From positions 3,348,001 through 3,412,000 of the forward strand of contig NZ_CP020465.1 in assembly GCF_002076895.1 (NCBI RefSeq): DNA of 64,000 nucleotides. Direction: 5' to 3'. The position numbers were made by a program, and so were the translations under genes. The notes under the pieces were generated by a model. It did no database searches and was not told the DNA's origin. It saw only the letters and a list, made by a program, of their open reading frames with translations. Origin of the DNA: Cognaticolwellia beringensis (GTDB lineage: Bacteria; Pseudomonadota; Gammaproteobacteria; Enterobacterales; Alteromonadaceae). This document shows, in pieces, positions 45,829-58,385 of the stretch (its first letter is position 1; every line of letters begins with the position of its first letter).

Positions 45829-47676
45829 GTGCTAAACAAATATCCATTATGGAAGACATTGATGGTGCTATTTATAGTAGCCTTTGGTGCTTTGTATGCG
45901 TCTCCTAACCTTTATGGTGAAGATCCTGCTGTACAAATTTCTGGCTTGCGCGGTATAGAAACAAACGCAGCGACGTTAGATCTAGTTAAGTCTCATTTAG
46001 ATGAAAAGAAAATTTCCTACGCGAGTATCGTGATGGAAGGCGGCCAGATATTGGCGCGATTTAGAGACACGGAACAACAATTACGCGCACGTGATTTACT
46101 TGACGAAAGTATCGGTGATGAGTATTCAGTTGCCTTAAACCTGACGCCTGCCACACCAGCGTGGCTAGCAAGTGTTGGCGGTACGCCAATGAAGTTAGGT
46201 TTAGATTTAAGTGGTGGAGTGAGCTTCCTAATGGAAGTGAACATGAAAGAAGCCATTATTAAGGCACAAGAAAGTTTAGTTGACGATTTTAGAACGGGTT
46301 TACGTGGCGAAAAAATTCGCTATCGTTCAGTTAAAAAAGTTGATGATGCTATTGCCGTGCAATTTCGTAATCTTGAAGATTTAGAGAATGCAGAAACTTT
46401 TCTAGAAAAGCAAAACCAGAATTTAATATTTGTTAGCGACGAAGCGAATTTAACCTTATCGGCCAAAATGACCGAACAAAGATTAAAAGAAACGCGTGAA
46501 TATGCCCTACAACAAAACATTACTATTATTCGTAACCGTGTAAACGAATTAGGTGTTGCTGAACCACTGGTACAGCGCCAAGGTCAAAAACACATTGTTA
46601 TCGAATTACCGGGTGTGCAAGATACCGCGAAAGCAAAAGAAATCTTAAACGCTACGGCTACCATTGAGTTTCGTTTAGTTGATACTGACGGTGACTTAGG
46701 TGCTGCACTTAACGGTCGCGTACCGGGCAGTTCTCAGTTGTTAAAAGAGCGTAACGGCCAACCTGTTTTATTGAAAAAACGCGTTATGTTAACCGGTGAT
46801 CATATTGTTGATGCGGGTTCAAGCTTCGACGAATATAGCCGTCCACAAGTTAATATTACTTTGGATTCTGCTGGCGGTAGTAAAATGTCAAACGGCACCA
46901 AAAACAGTATTGGCAAGCCGATGGCAACAGTCTTTATAGAATATAAACCTACTGACCGAGTTGACTCTGAAGGCAATACTGTTTTTGAAAAAGTCGAAGA
47001 AGTTATTAGTGTTGCCACTATTCAAGCCCGTTTAGGTAAAACCTTCCGTATAACGGGTGCAGGTAGCCAAGCTGAAGCGCATAATTTAGCGCTATTGCTA
47101 AGAGCCGGTGCCTTGATAGCACCTATTCAAATTGTTGAAGAACGTACTGTTGGTCCTACTTTAGGTGCTGAAAATGTTCAACTAGGTTTCCAAGCCATCA
47201 TGATGGGCTTTGGTTTAGTATTCTTATTTATGTTGATTTATTACCGTGCCTTTGGTGTGGTGGCAAACTTAGCGTTAGGCGCGAACTTAGTCTTGATTAT
47301 TGGTGTAATGTCGATGATCCCTGGCGCAACATTAACTTTACCGGGTATGGCAGGTATCGTGTTAACGGTTGGTATGGCGGTTGATGCTAACGTACTTATT
47401 TTTGAGCGTATTCGTGAAGAAATACGTGAAGGTAAGTCGATTCAACAGTCAATTCATCAAGGTTACGACGCTGCATTTTCTACCATTATTGATGCCAACA
47501 TTACCACGCTAATTGCTGCGTTGATTTTGTTCGCGGTAGGTACCGGTCCAATTAAAGGATTCGCTGTCACATTATCAATCGGTATTATTACTTCAATGTT
47601 TACGGCTGTTATTGGTACTCGTACTATCGTTAACGCTGTTTGGGGTGGTAAACGTCTCGATAAATTGTCTATATAG
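45829..47676 (+). CDS. secD: Protein translocase subunit SecD (primary)
   Basis: 615 residues, the E. coli length. The GTG start (AGGG upstream) gives [36 protein letters not shown], nearly the canonical SecD N-terminus. [18 protein letters not shown], the periplasmic P1 head and [23 protein letters not shown] are present. SecD and SecF use the ion gradient to drive late protein translocation. This copy sits after yajC and is taken as the housekeeping set; the second copy at 7.3-9.2 kb is its paralogue. Confidence 0.97.
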   Translation: MLNKYPLWKTLMVLFIVAFGALYASPNLYGEDPAVQISGLRGIETNAATLDLVKSHLDEKKISYASIVMEGGQILARFRDTEQQLRARDLLDESIGDEYSVALNLTPATPAWLASVGGTPMKLGLDLSGGVSFLMEVNMKEAIIKAQESLVDDFRTGLRGEKIRYRSVKKVDDAIAVQFRNLEDLENAETFLEKQNQNLIFVSDEANLTLSAKMTEQRLKETREYALQQNITIIRNRVNELGVAEPLVQRQGQKHIVIELPGVQDTAKAKEILNATATIEFRLVDTDGDLGAALNGRVPGSSQLLKERNGQPVLLKKRVMLTGDHIVDAGSSFDEYSRPQVNITLDSAGGSKMSNGTKNSIGKPMATVFIEYKPTDRVDSEGNTVFEKVEEVISVATIQARLGKTFRITGAGSQAEAHNLALLLRAGALIAPIQIVEERTVGPTLGAENVQLGFQAIMMGFGLVFLFMLIYYRAFGVVANLALGANLVLIIGVMSMIPGATLTLPGMAGIVLTVGMAVDANVLIFERIREEIREGKSIQQSIHQGYDAAFSTIIDANITTLIAALILFAVGTGPIKGFAVTLSIGIITSMFTAVIGTRTIVNAVWGGKRLDKLSI

Positions 47677-47688
47677 GGCTTCAATATT

Positions 47689-48636
47689 ATGCAAATTTTA
47701 CAATTAAAAGAGACTGTTGCCTTTATGCGCTACCGCAAGGTAGCGGTGGTATTTAGTCTTTTACTAATGGCAGCTTCGGTTGTTTCATTAGCAACAAATA
47801 AACTTAACTTCGGATTAGATTTTACCGGTGGTACTTTAATCGAAGTTGGTTTTGAACAATCGGCTGATTTGACGAAAGTTCGCGCTATTATGGACTCAAA
47901 CGGTTTTGATGACGCTGTTGTTCAGTTGTATGGTTCAAGCCGTGATGTGGTGATCCGTTTAGCAACACGTGAAGACGTTAAAGCAGAAATGCTAGGCAAC
48001 CAAGTACTTGATGTTTTACAAGCTGGTACTGGGCAAACCATTGATATGCGTCGTATCGAGTTTGTTGGCGCAAGCGTCGGCGATGAGTTAGCAGAACAGG
48101 GTGGTTTAGCTATGTTAACTGCGCTTATCTGTATTTTAGTTTATGTCGCGTTTCGCTTTGAATGGCGTTTTGCTTTAGGTTCAGTAATCGCGCTATTTCA
48201 TGACGTTTTGTTAACCTTAGGTCTATTCTCTGTATTACAGTTGGAATTTGACTTAACGGTACTGGCGGCAATACTGGCGGTGATAGGTTACTCACTAAAC
48301 GATACGATAGTTGTCTCAGATCGTATTCGAGAAAACTTCAGAAAAATACGTGTAGGAACGCCAGAAGATGTAATAAACATCTCTCTTACGCAAACGTTAT
48401 CACGTACCATTATTACCTCAATTACTACACTATTAGTACTTGCTGCCTTGTTCTTTAAAGGTGGCGCTCTGATTCATGGTTTTGCTACGGCATTACTATT
48501 GGGTGTTTTTGTTGGTACTTACTCATCAGTCTACGTTGCCAGTTCAGTGGCTTTAGCATTAGGTATTTCGAAAGAAGACTTAATTCCTGAAGTGATTGAA
48601 AAAGAAGGCGCGGATCAAGAAGAAATGAGACCGTAA
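47689..48636 (+). CDS. secF: Protein translocase subunit SecF (primary)
   Basis: 315 residues, 12 bases after secD. LNFGLDFTGGTLIEVGF, FRFEWRFALGSVIALFHDVLLTLGLF and VIGYSLNDTIVVSDRIREN are the SecF motifs, including the Asp/Arg pair in the membrane. Partner of SecD; ends before a strong terminator. Confidence 0.97.
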   Translation: MQILQLKETVAFMRYRKVAVVFSLLLMAASVVSLATNKLNFGLDFTGGTLIEVGFEQSADLTKVRAIMDSNGFDDAVVQLYGSSRDVVIRLATREDVKAEMLGNQVLDVLQAGTGQTIDMRRIEFVGASVGDELAEQGGLAMLTALICILVYVAFRFEWRFALGSVIALFHDVLLTLGLFSVLQLEFDLTVLAAILAVIGYSLNDTIVVSDRIRENFRKIRVGTPEDVINISLTQTLSRTIITSITTLLVLAALFFKGGALIHGFATALLLGVFVGTYSSVYVASSVALALGISKEDLIPEVIEKEGADQEEMRP

Positions 48637-49018
48637 AATCTAGATTGGTTATCGTTTTATCTTTAATACGGCTCGCATCACGCGGGCCGTTTTTTTTAAT
48701 CGCTATTTTAATCGCTATTTAGTCAAACCAATATCATTGCCACGATGACAATTAATTGTCGCTGATAATAACCAATGGTCAGGAATGTTCACTTATAATA
48801 CTGCAATTGATTAACTAATTAGATGCCTAGAGTTAGGTAATATTGGTTATCTGGTTAGTCAATATTATAACTTACAAGCAAAACTCAATTATCTACGAGA
48901 TAGCCAATATAATTATTTTTGGCGGCGTATGAACTAACTTATTCATTATTAAAATTAATCTACTTGGTATATTAGTATTAGCGTAACTATCCGCGGTTTT
49001 ATAAGGTCAGTAGGTGCA
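48637..49018. other. Convergent spacer secF / EamA gene, 382 bp
   Basis: Holds the secF terminator and a short direct repeat (ttaatcgctattt twice, about 48696-48722). No gene supported. Confidence 0.5.
48668..48697 (+). terminator. Rho-independent terminator after secF
   Basis: Stem acggctcgc (48668-48676) with gcgggccgt (48682-48690), 5-base loop, then a run of Ts (48691-48697). Confidence 0.9.
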
Positions 49019-49927
49019 CTAAAATGCGATTTTCCTATTGATTGTTATGCGCAGTATGCTCTCGCTAATTACTAACAGCACAGCGATGCCAAAGAAGGAA
49101 TAGCTCCACAGTTGCTGTGGACTTATAAATTCATTTAATAGCAATATTGCGACCAGCATCATTAATATGGGCTCGCCATAATTCAACATGCCAAATACCG
49201 TAAATCTTAAACGGGTTGATGCGGAAACAAAAAAAATCACGGCAATGGTTCCTAAAAATCCTGCGCCTAATATCATTAATACTCCCCAATCTAATGAAGG
49301 TAATAAGGGCAATTGCTGTTGATTGGCAATATACAGCAGAAATAAAGCAACTGGCGCTATAAAAATGTTCTCTGCAACAAAGTTACTGATTGTAGATACT
49401 CGGCTTTTTCGGCGTAAGATAAAATAAGGGGGATAACCTAAGCAAATAAGTAAGGTAACCCAAGAAAATGAATGGCTTGTATATAGTTCAACGCACACGC
49501 CAATTAAGGCCGCACCAACAGCTGCCCACAATAATGGACTCATGCTTTCTTTAAAGTAAAAACGTCCCGTTAAGCTAATAGTGATAGGCAATAAAAAATA
49601 GCCCATCGCAATATTAATAGTTTCGCCATTCACGGGACCCCAAAAAAATATCCACCACTGCAATGCGATCAAAGGCGATGTTATACACATCAATAACAGA
49701 ATTTTTGGCTGTGAGAAAATAGCCTTAAGATCAGCAAACTTTCGAGCCATAGCTAAAAATATAAAGCCAAAGCCTATTTGTGATAAAACACGAAAAGCGA
49801 ATAAGGTATTACCATCCACAGGGGCTAAAAATTGTAAGTAGTATGGCAGTAATGAGAAAATAAGAATAGAACCCAACATTAAGGCATAACCCTGCAGTTC
49901 TTGCTTAACAGTGGGGGAAATAGGCAT
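49019..49927 (-). CDS. EamA/RarD-like membrane transporter
   Basis: 302 residues, about ten hydrophobic helices in two repeats of five. Motifs SILIFSLLPYYLQFLAPVDGNTLFAFRVL, ALQWWIFFWGPVNGETINIAMGYFLLPI and ISNFVAENIFIAPVALFLLY follow the RarD (chloramphenicol-sensitivity) branch of the drug/metabolite transporter superfamily. The substrate is not known. Transcribed alone on the minus strand. Confidence 0.85.
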   Translation of the reverse strand: MPISPTVKQELQGYALMLGSILIFSLLPYYLQFLAPVDGNTLFAFRVLSQIGFGFIFLAMARKFADLKAIFSQPKILLLMCITSPLIALQWWIFFWGPVNGETINIAMGYFLLPITISLTGRFYFKESMSPLLWAAVGAALIGVCVELYTSHSFSWVTLLICLGYPPYFILRRKSRVSTISNFVAENIFIAPVALFLLYIANQQQLPLLPSLDWGVLMILGAGFLGTIAVIFFVSASTRLRFTVFGMLNYGEPILMMLVAILLLNEFISPQQLWSYSFFGIAVLLVISESILRITINRKIAF

Positions 49928-50458
49928 GTATTCTCACTAATAGTTTACGGTTCGTTGATAAGATGTGAAGCGTGCGTGAGGACAGAGTTAGTGTCAATCA
50001 TAAAAAAGCTCATAGGCACTTTAAATTCGATAACGACGCGTATTATTCTATGTAGATAGACATATATTGAAATCCTGCATTGTTCTCATAAGTAATATTG
50101 CGGCTACATATTTTTTTAGCTGATTTAAGCTTTACTATATCCTAAAACTTCACTTGTATTTACTTTGTTTAGGAATGCAAATTAAGATGCTTTTTATGTC
50201 ATTACGTCTTTCTCAAAAATAGAAATAAACAATCTTGCACAAAAAATTAACTTCATTTGAATCGGCAACATAACCTGAATAATTAAAAAATATTCTGTCT
50301 TTTACCATTAGGCCTAATATTTTGATAAATATTAGGCCTTAAATATAGGGCGCTTTCTCTGACTGGAGTCGACCTATAACTCGTGAGTTGGTCATAGCAC
50401 TCATGAAACTTAACGAAGCTATAAGTATTAAGCTAAAAGTTTTTTACTTGCTTAAAGT
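49928..50458. other. Intergenic region, 531 bp
   Basis: No ORF supported. Contains the EamA-gene promoter at the left, a 13-bp perfect hairpin (50310-50339) that may terminate the glucosidase transcript, and a second imperfect hairpin (gacc...ggtc, 50371-50393). Confidence 0.5.
50310..50339. terminator. 13-bp perfect hairpin downstream of the GH63 gene
   Basis: aggcctaatattt (50310-50322) with aaatattaggcct (50327-50339) and a 4-base loop. It lies about 120 bases beyond the glucosidase stop. The T-run is weak, so termination is tentative. Confidence 0.5.
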
Positions 50459-52981
<2,523 letters not shown>

Positions 52982-53176
52982 TTATTCGGCGTCTAATTTT
53001 TAAACTTATTTAAAGAAGAAACTCAGTTACAGAAACTATCATAACTTCAATATCTTCCAAATAATATTATATTAATACTACTTTTAAGACTAATACTATT
53101 TATATTATAAATATTGCAATCTGCTTTTTGACAGAATAGTATTAGGTTGATCGATTAGAAAATCGGCATATTGCAT

Positions 53177-53200
53177 ACAAAACTACAAAACTACAAAACT
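53177..53200. repeat. Tandem octamer repeat upstream of the TonB receptor
   Basis: acaaaact in three perfect copies (53177-53200) followed by a degenerate fourth (ataaaaca). It lies in the 5' leader of the receptor gene; copy-number change could shift spacing of promoter or leader elements. Confidence 0.75.
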
Positions 53201-53254
53201 ATAAAACACAAACGGAAGTGCTATTTGAAGATAGCAATACCATTGGAGAGAAAA

Positions 53255-55963
53255 ATGCACAGTAAAAAGCCAAAGTTAAATTATTTATCTATGCTTGTTA
53301 TGCTCAATTTGGGTGTCATGACCACAGTAAATGCTGCTGAAGATAAAGTTAAAGACGTAGAAACAATTACCGTTACTGGAATTAAAAGTAGTTTAATTAA
53401 AGCGATGGATTTGAAAAAATCATCCGATGGAATTGTTGATGCGATTGCATCAGAAGATATTGGCAAATTTCCTGATCAAAACGTAGCCGAGTCATTACAA
53501 CGTATTTCTGGCGTTGCGATCGATCGAGATGGTGGTGAAGGTCAACTGATCAGTGTTCGTGGTTTAGGTCCGGAATTTAATGCTGTACTAGTAAATGGTC
53601 GTACTATGGCTACAGTCAGCGGTGGTAGAGCATTTAGTTTTGATACGCTTGCGTCTGAACTTATTAATGGCGCTGAAGTTCACAAAACTCAGTCTGCCAA
53701 ACTTCAAGATGGCAGTATCGGTGCAACGGTTAATATTACAACGCATCGCCCATTAGATATTGGTGAGTTCAAAGCCGTCGCGAGTGTAAAATCAACATTT
53801 GATAAATTAGCGGATAAAAATAATCCAACATTCTCTGGCTTAATTAGTAATACCTTTGATGATGGCAAGTTCGGTGTACTAGCTTCTCTCTCATTAAGCG
53901 ATAAAGAAAGCCGAAGTGATACGGCACAAACTTGGGGCTATTTACTTGAAAATCTGAATTCTTTAGACAGTGGCGATACGCTAAATGACGTTTACATGCC
54001 GCAAAATTATGATCAGATTGTAAAAACAGAAAAACGCGAACGCACGAGTGGTAGCTTGGTGCTGCAATATCAACAAAGTGATGACTTATTATTTACTGCC
54101 GACGCTTTGTTTTCAGAATATGATGTGAGTTACCGCGAAGATATTCTGGCTCATTGGTTTGAAAGTGGCAATATTGTGGATGCGACATTAGATGAAAACC
54201 GCACGGTGGTGAATCTAGCGACCGGTAACAATAGTGCTACAGATTACTTAAACCGATTATCTTACCGTCCTACGACCACTAAAGCATTCGGCGTTAATAT
54301 GGACTGGCAAGTTAATAGTGACGTAAACGTTGCCATTGATACCAGTTATTCGAAAGCAGAATCAAATGGCGGGAACGGCACGACTGATACGGTTGCTGGT
54401 TTTTTTAATAGCTATACCTTTGATAATACACAAGGTGGCGCCACACCTATTTTAGGTTTTAGTGAAAATCTGAGCAAAGATATTTTAGGAGCAAACTGGG
54501 CAAGTATATTCGGCGATGACATTGAAGATGAGATTTATGAATCTCGTGTCGATATCGAATGGGTTTTAGATACGGGCGTTTTAGCAAAAATTAATTTTGG
54601 TGCGTCTTACTCTGATAGAACATTGTCAACCATGCCTACGAATACCGATAGAACCGTTCGTAATGGTTGGGGTGGTTATAATGTCAAACTACCAGCGAGT
54701 TTATTTACTGACTTTAATGCGGATGGCTTTTTATCAGGTGTGCCGGGTAAGCCTGTTTCGAATTGGTTAATTTTCGACTCTTATGAATATATGGCATTTT
54801 TGGAAAGCGATGCAGGTTATACCCAGCTAGATCCTGAAGCAGCGGCAGAAATTAAAGCCGCGATGGATGCGAATGGAGGACATACAGCTTTAAATGTTAT
54901 TTCAAATTCTTTTGAAGTGTCTGAAAAGCTATCTGCGGTTTATCTTGATGCTTACTTCGCTGGTGAATTAGGCGAAATGCCGTGGCAAGTAGTTGCTGGT
55001 GTTCGATATGTTGAAACTGATACTAAATCAGCGGGTTTCGGCAATGAGTTACTTGATTATACTGGCCCTGATAGCACTGGTAAGTATGTTCCTATCGTAT
55101 CTGACGAACTTCGCCCAATTAGTGTCGATGGTAGTTATAACAACTTTCTACCAAGTATTAATGCCAATATAGAGGTCGTTGAAGATATCTTTGTTCGTAC
55201 CGCTTACTCAAAAAGTATCACACGTCCAACATTAAGTGAATTGTCAGCATCTACTTCATATAGTGAAGGGAAAATTGGCAGCTTATCAGCTTCAGGTGGT
55301 AACCCTCATTTAGAGCCATATGAATCAACAAACGTTGACTTAAGCCTAGAGTGGTATTTTGATGAAACCAGTTATGCGGCCATCTCTTATTACACTAAAG
55401 ACATTGATAACTTTGTTGATGGAGGGATTTCATCGGAAACTGTCAGTGTTCCTAATGGTGATTTTGATATAACTGTTAGTCGCCCAATGAACTTAAATTC
55501 AACAAAAATTGATGGTATGGAGTTAGCACTACAGCACAGTTTTAGCTACTTGCCAGCGCCTTTTGATGGCTTAGGTATTATGGCTAACATGACTTTCGTA
55601 GATAGTGAATCAAGTGCGGATACGGAAGAAAATCCTTTACCACTTCCAGGTTTAGGTGATTCGCAAAACTTAGTATTATTTTACGAGAAAGATGCCGTTC
55701 AATTTCGTGTAGCGTATAACAACCGTGATGAATTCATGCAAGTTACCACCAATTGGGCAGGCGGGGCTCCTATCTATGTTGAAGATTACTATCAAGTGGA
55801 TGTTAGCGGTAGTTACGACATTAACGAAACCTTTACAGTATTCTTCGAAGGTATCAATGTAACTAATGAAATAACTAAAAAACGCGGCTTATATAGCAAT
55901 CATGCCTTGTATACCATTGAAACCGGACCTCGATATTCGATTGGAGTGCGTGGTTCTTTCTAG
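53255..55963 (+). CDS. TonB-dependent outer-membrane receptor (TIGR01782-type)
   Basis: 902 residues from the ATG at 53255 (GGAGAG four bases upstream); a frame open from 53171 has no signal peptide. Signal peptide MHSKKPKLNYLSMLVMLNLGVMTTVNA, TonB-box region VETITVTGIK, plug domain (IASEDIGKFPDQNVAESLQRISGVAIDRDGGEGQLISVRGLGPEFNAVLVNGR), and a beta-barrel ending GPRYSIGVRGSF with a terminal aromatic. The wording is typical of the TonB-Xanth-Caul family that imports glycans or peptides. It stands ahead of the saccharopine genes and divergent from GH63; the cargo is uncertain. Confidence 0.93.
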   Translation: MHSKKPKLNYLSMLVMLNLGVMTTVNAAEDKVKDVETITVTGIKSSLIKAMDLKKSSDGIVDAIASEDIGKFPDQNVAESLQRISGVAIDRDGGEGQLISVRGLGPEFNAVLVNGRTMATVSGGRAFSFDTLASELINGAEVHKTQSAKLQDGSIGATVNITTHRPLDIGEFKAVASVKSTFDKLADKNNPTFSGLISNTFDDGKFGVLASLSLSDKESRSDTAQTWGYLLENLNSLDSGDTLNDVYMPQNYDQIVKTEKRERTSGSLVLQYQQSDDLLFTADALFSEYDVSYREDILAHWFESGNIVDATLDENRTVVNLATGNNSATDYLNRLSYRPTTTKAFGVNMDWQVNSDVNVAIDTSYSKAESNGGNGTTDTVAGFFNSYTFDNTQGGATPILGFSENLSKDILGANWASIFGDDIEDEIYESRVDIEWVLDTGVLAKINFGASYSDRTLSTMPTNTDRTVRNGWGGYNVKLPASLFTDFNADGFLSGVPGKPVSNWLIFDSYEYMAFLESDAGYTQLDPEAAAEIKAAMDANGGHTALNVISNSFEVSEKLSAVYLDAYFAGELGEMPWQVVAGVRYVETDTKSAGFGNELLDYTGPDSTGKYVPIVSDELRPISVDGSYNNFLPSINANIEVVEDIFVRTAYSKSITRPTLSELSASTSYSEGKIGSLSASGGNPHLEPYESTNVDLSLEWYFDETSYAAISYYTKDIDNFVDGGISSETVSVPNGDFDITVSRPMNLNSTKIDGMELALQHSFSYLPAPFDGLGIMANMTFVDSESSADTEENPLPLPGLGDSQNLVLFYEKDAVQFRVAYNNRDEFMQVTTNWAGGAPIYVEDYYQVDVSGSYDINETFTVFFEGINVTNEITKKRGLYSNHALYTIETGPRYSIGVRGSF

Positions 55964-56045
55964 TTGAAACATGGCAAACGGATTTGCCAAACACTTCAGG
56001 CGTTAATGCTACGAGAGTCGCATTAACGACTTATTTATCTAACTA

Positions 56046-57131
56046 ATGATTGAATTAAATACTATGAGTAAAGTACATATTTGGCTTCGAGCTGAAACAA
56101 AACCAGATGAAAAAAGAACAGCGTTAACACCCGAAGGCGCAAAGTTACTTATCGATGCTGGCTTTAAAGTAACAATAGAGTCCTCGTCACAAAGTATTTT
56201 TCAACAAAACTTATATCAAGCGTGTGAAGTAGAGTTTGCGACAGCAGGTAGTTGGGTTAATGCGCCTAAAGACGCTATCATTTTGGGTCTGAAAGAATTA
56301 CCTGAAGATACTTTTCCGCTTATTCATCAACACATCTATTTCGCCCATGCTTATAAAGAACAATCAGGCTGGAAAACCCTACTCGCGCGCTTCAAAGCCG
56401 GAGGAGGCCAATTATTTGATTTAGAGTATTTAGTTGATGAAAAGCAAAGGCGCGTGGCCGCTTTTGGCTATTGGGCTGGTTTTTCTGGCGCAGCATTAGC
56501 TGTATTGGCTTGGGCTAATCAGCAACAAGACATCTCACCCGCTTTAATTGATATTTGTTCTTACACAGATCAGCAACACTTATTGACTGAATTAGCGCAA
56601 ACACTGGCGCGCTGTGAAAACAAACCTAAAATTTTAGTTATCGGGGCAAAAGGCCGCAGTGGCAGTGGTGCAGTGGATTTGGCCAAAGCGCTTTCGCTTG
56701 ATGTTGTGGAATGGGATTTAGCAGAAACACAAAAAGGCGGGCCTTTTGCAGAAATTAATCAGCACGACATCTTCGTTAATTGTGTATTAATTAATCGCGA
56801 CTTACCGCCTTTTATTACTGATGAGTTACTTGACTGTGAGCACAGAAAACTATCGGTTATTGTCGATGTTAGTTGTGATCCCTATGGTAGTTATAACCCT
56901 TTACCTATTTACCAGCAATGTACAACATTTCAAACGCCTTGTTTAACGATTAGAGAGAAAAACAGATTAGATTTGATCGCGATTGACCATCTACCATCAT
57001 TATTACCAAAAGAAAGTAGTGAAGACTATTGTCAGCAGTTATTGACTCATTTACTGACCTTAACAGATAAATCTCAGGGGGTGTGGCCAAAAGCGCTTGC
57101 ACTTTTTAATGAAAAATCAAAAGCAATATAA
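56046..57131 (+). CDS. Saccharopine dehydrogenase, lysine-forming (LYS1-type)
   Basis: 361 residues; a second ATG at 56064 is also possible. IWLRAETKPDEKRTALTPEGAKLLIDAGFKVTIE is the alanine-dehydrogenase/LKR N-terminal domain, with the family's R-x-E-x-K-x-x-E-x-R-x-x-L-T-P block. ILVIGAKGRSGSGAVDLAKAL is the nucleotide-binding loop. The enzyme joins lysine and 2-oxoglutarate to saccharopine (or the reverse). The second saccharopine gene follows after 15 bases, supporting a catabolic lysine pathway. Confidence 0.88.
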   Translation: MIELNTMSKVHIWLRAETKPDEKRTALTPEGAKLLIDAGFKVTIESSSQSIFQQNLYQACEVEFATAGSWVNAPKDAIILGLKELPEDTFPLIHQHIYFAHAYKEQSGWKTLLARFKAGGGQLFDLEYLVDEKQRRVAAFGYWAGFSGAALAVLAWANQQQDISPALIDICSYTDQQHLLTELAQTLARCENKPKILVIGAKGRSGSGAVDLAKALSLDVVEWDLAETQKGGPFAEINQHDIFVNCVLINRDLPPFITDELLDCEHRKLSVIVDVSCDPYGSYNPLPIYQQCTTFQTPCLTIREKNRLDLIAIDHLPSLLPKESSEDYCQQLLTHLLTLTDKSQGVWPKALALFNEKSKAI

Positions 57132-57146
57132 GAAGTAATAAATATT

Positions 57147-58298
57147 ATGAAAAATACTATTCATTGGCTTGGAGCTGGTCTTTCATCAGCGCCAGGTATT
57201 AAAGCCTTAGCTAATAAAACCACGCCACTTATTGTCTGGAATCGCAGTTTAGAAAAAGCTAAAAAAACCTTGTTAAATAGTGAAATTGATATCCGTCAAT
57301 TAGATTGGAATGTTTTATCTGATACCGTTAAAGCAGGTGATGTTATTGTTTCAATGCTACCTGCCACTAAGCATGTTGAGATAGCAGAGCTCTGTTTAAA
57401 GCATAAAGCACATTTTGTCTCAAGCAGTTATATTGCACCTGAAATGCAGGCACTAGACAGCCAAGCAAAAAGTGCCGGAGTTTGTTTCGTAAATGAAGTG
57501 GGCCTTGACCCAGGTATTGACCACTTACTGGCACATTTATTAGTTGATAAATATCGAAAAAGTGCTGTTTATGCGGCTAAAAATCAACACTTTTTTCGTT
57601 CTTACTGTGGTGGCTTTCCAAAAGTCGCTAACGACTTTAAATACAAATTCAGTTGGTCGCCTTTAGGTGTACTAAAAGCATTACGCTCTAAAGCGCAATG
57701 GCAAGAATATGGACAAGTCAAAACATCAAATGCACCTTGGGAGGCACTCAGTCGATATGAAGCGCAGTTGAACAATGGCAATGAAGTATTCCAAGCTTAT
57801 CCGAATCGAGACTCTTTACCCTTTTTGAAACAATATCACTTTGGTGAAGATTGGGATGTTCAACAATTTGTACGAGGGACCCTTCGTCTTGATGGCTGGT
57901 CAACTGCTTGGCAGCCTTTGTTTGATGAGATTGCCCAATTATCTGGTGATAAAGGCGAGCAGCGCTTACAAGACTTGAGCGAAGAGCTTGAAACTAAGTA
58001 TGGTTATGCAGAAGGTGAAGCTGACAGAGTGGTGATGTGTGTTGAGCTAGAAATTCGTTCAGCCGATGACGTTATATGGCATCAAAGCTATCATCTAGAT
58101 AGTAAAGGAGATGAGCGAGGACAAGCAATGGCTCGATTAGTTTCATTACCGGTATGTCTTGCCATTGAATCTGTACTCAATAACGAAATTTCTCAGGGAG
58201 TGACGGCCGCACCAGACCAAGCAGAACAAATTAATTTATGGTTAAAGTCACTTGGTGATGCGGGTGAAAAAATCACTTTTAAAAACCACTTAGTCTAA
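57147..58298 (+). CDS. Saccharopine dehydrogenase, glutamate-forming (LYS9-type)
   Basis: 383 residues. IHWLGAGLSSAPGIKALANKTTPLIVWNRS is the Rossmann loop, and VCFVNEVGLDPGIDHLLAHLL and YCGGFPKVANDFKYKFSWSPLGVLKAL match the LYS9-type catalytic domain (EVGLDPGIDH, CGG-PAP-like). It splits saccharopine into glutamate and 2-aminoadipate 6-semialdehyde. With the upstream gene it completes the lysine-to-semialdehyde step. A hairpin terminator follows, before the NhaC-family gene. Confidence 0.88.
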   Translation: MKNTIHWLGAGLSSAPGIKALANKTTPLIVWNRSLEKAKKTLLNSEIDIRQLDWNVLSDTVKAGDVIVSMLPATKHVEIAELCLKHKAHFVSSSYIAPEMQALDSQAKSAGVCFVNEVGLDPGIDHLLAHLLVDKYRKSAVYAAKNQHFFRSYCGGFPKVANDFKYKFSWSPLGVLKALRSKAQWQEYGQVKTSNAPWEALSRYEAQLNNGNEVFQAYPNRDSLPFLKQYHFGEDWDVQQFVRGTLRLDGWSTAWQPLFDEIAQLSGDKGEQRLQDLSEELETKYGYAEGEADRVVMCVELEIRSADDVIWHQSYHLDSKGDERGQAMARLVSLPVCLAIESVLNNEISQGVTAAPDQAEQINLWLKSLGDAGEKITFKNHLV

Positions 58299-58302
58299 TA
58301 AA

Positions 58303-58340
58303 AAACCCCATTAAGCTTTTTATTTAATGGGGTTTACTTT
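58303..58340 (+). terminator. Hairpin terminator between saccharopine dehydrogenase and NhaC-family gene
   Basis: aaaccccattaa (58303-58314) with ttaatggggttt (58324-58335), 9-base loop and a T-rich tail. It likely reduces transcription into the carrier/halogenase genes. Confidence 0.75.
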
Positions 58341-58385
58341 ATTAGCTATTATAAAAAGTGGATAGACAAAATCATCGAGGTACCA

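Noticed and set aside
50371..50393. Second hairpin near the GH63 gene
   Set aside because: An imperfect stem with no T-run on either strand; the nearby 13-bp hairpin is a better terminator candidate.
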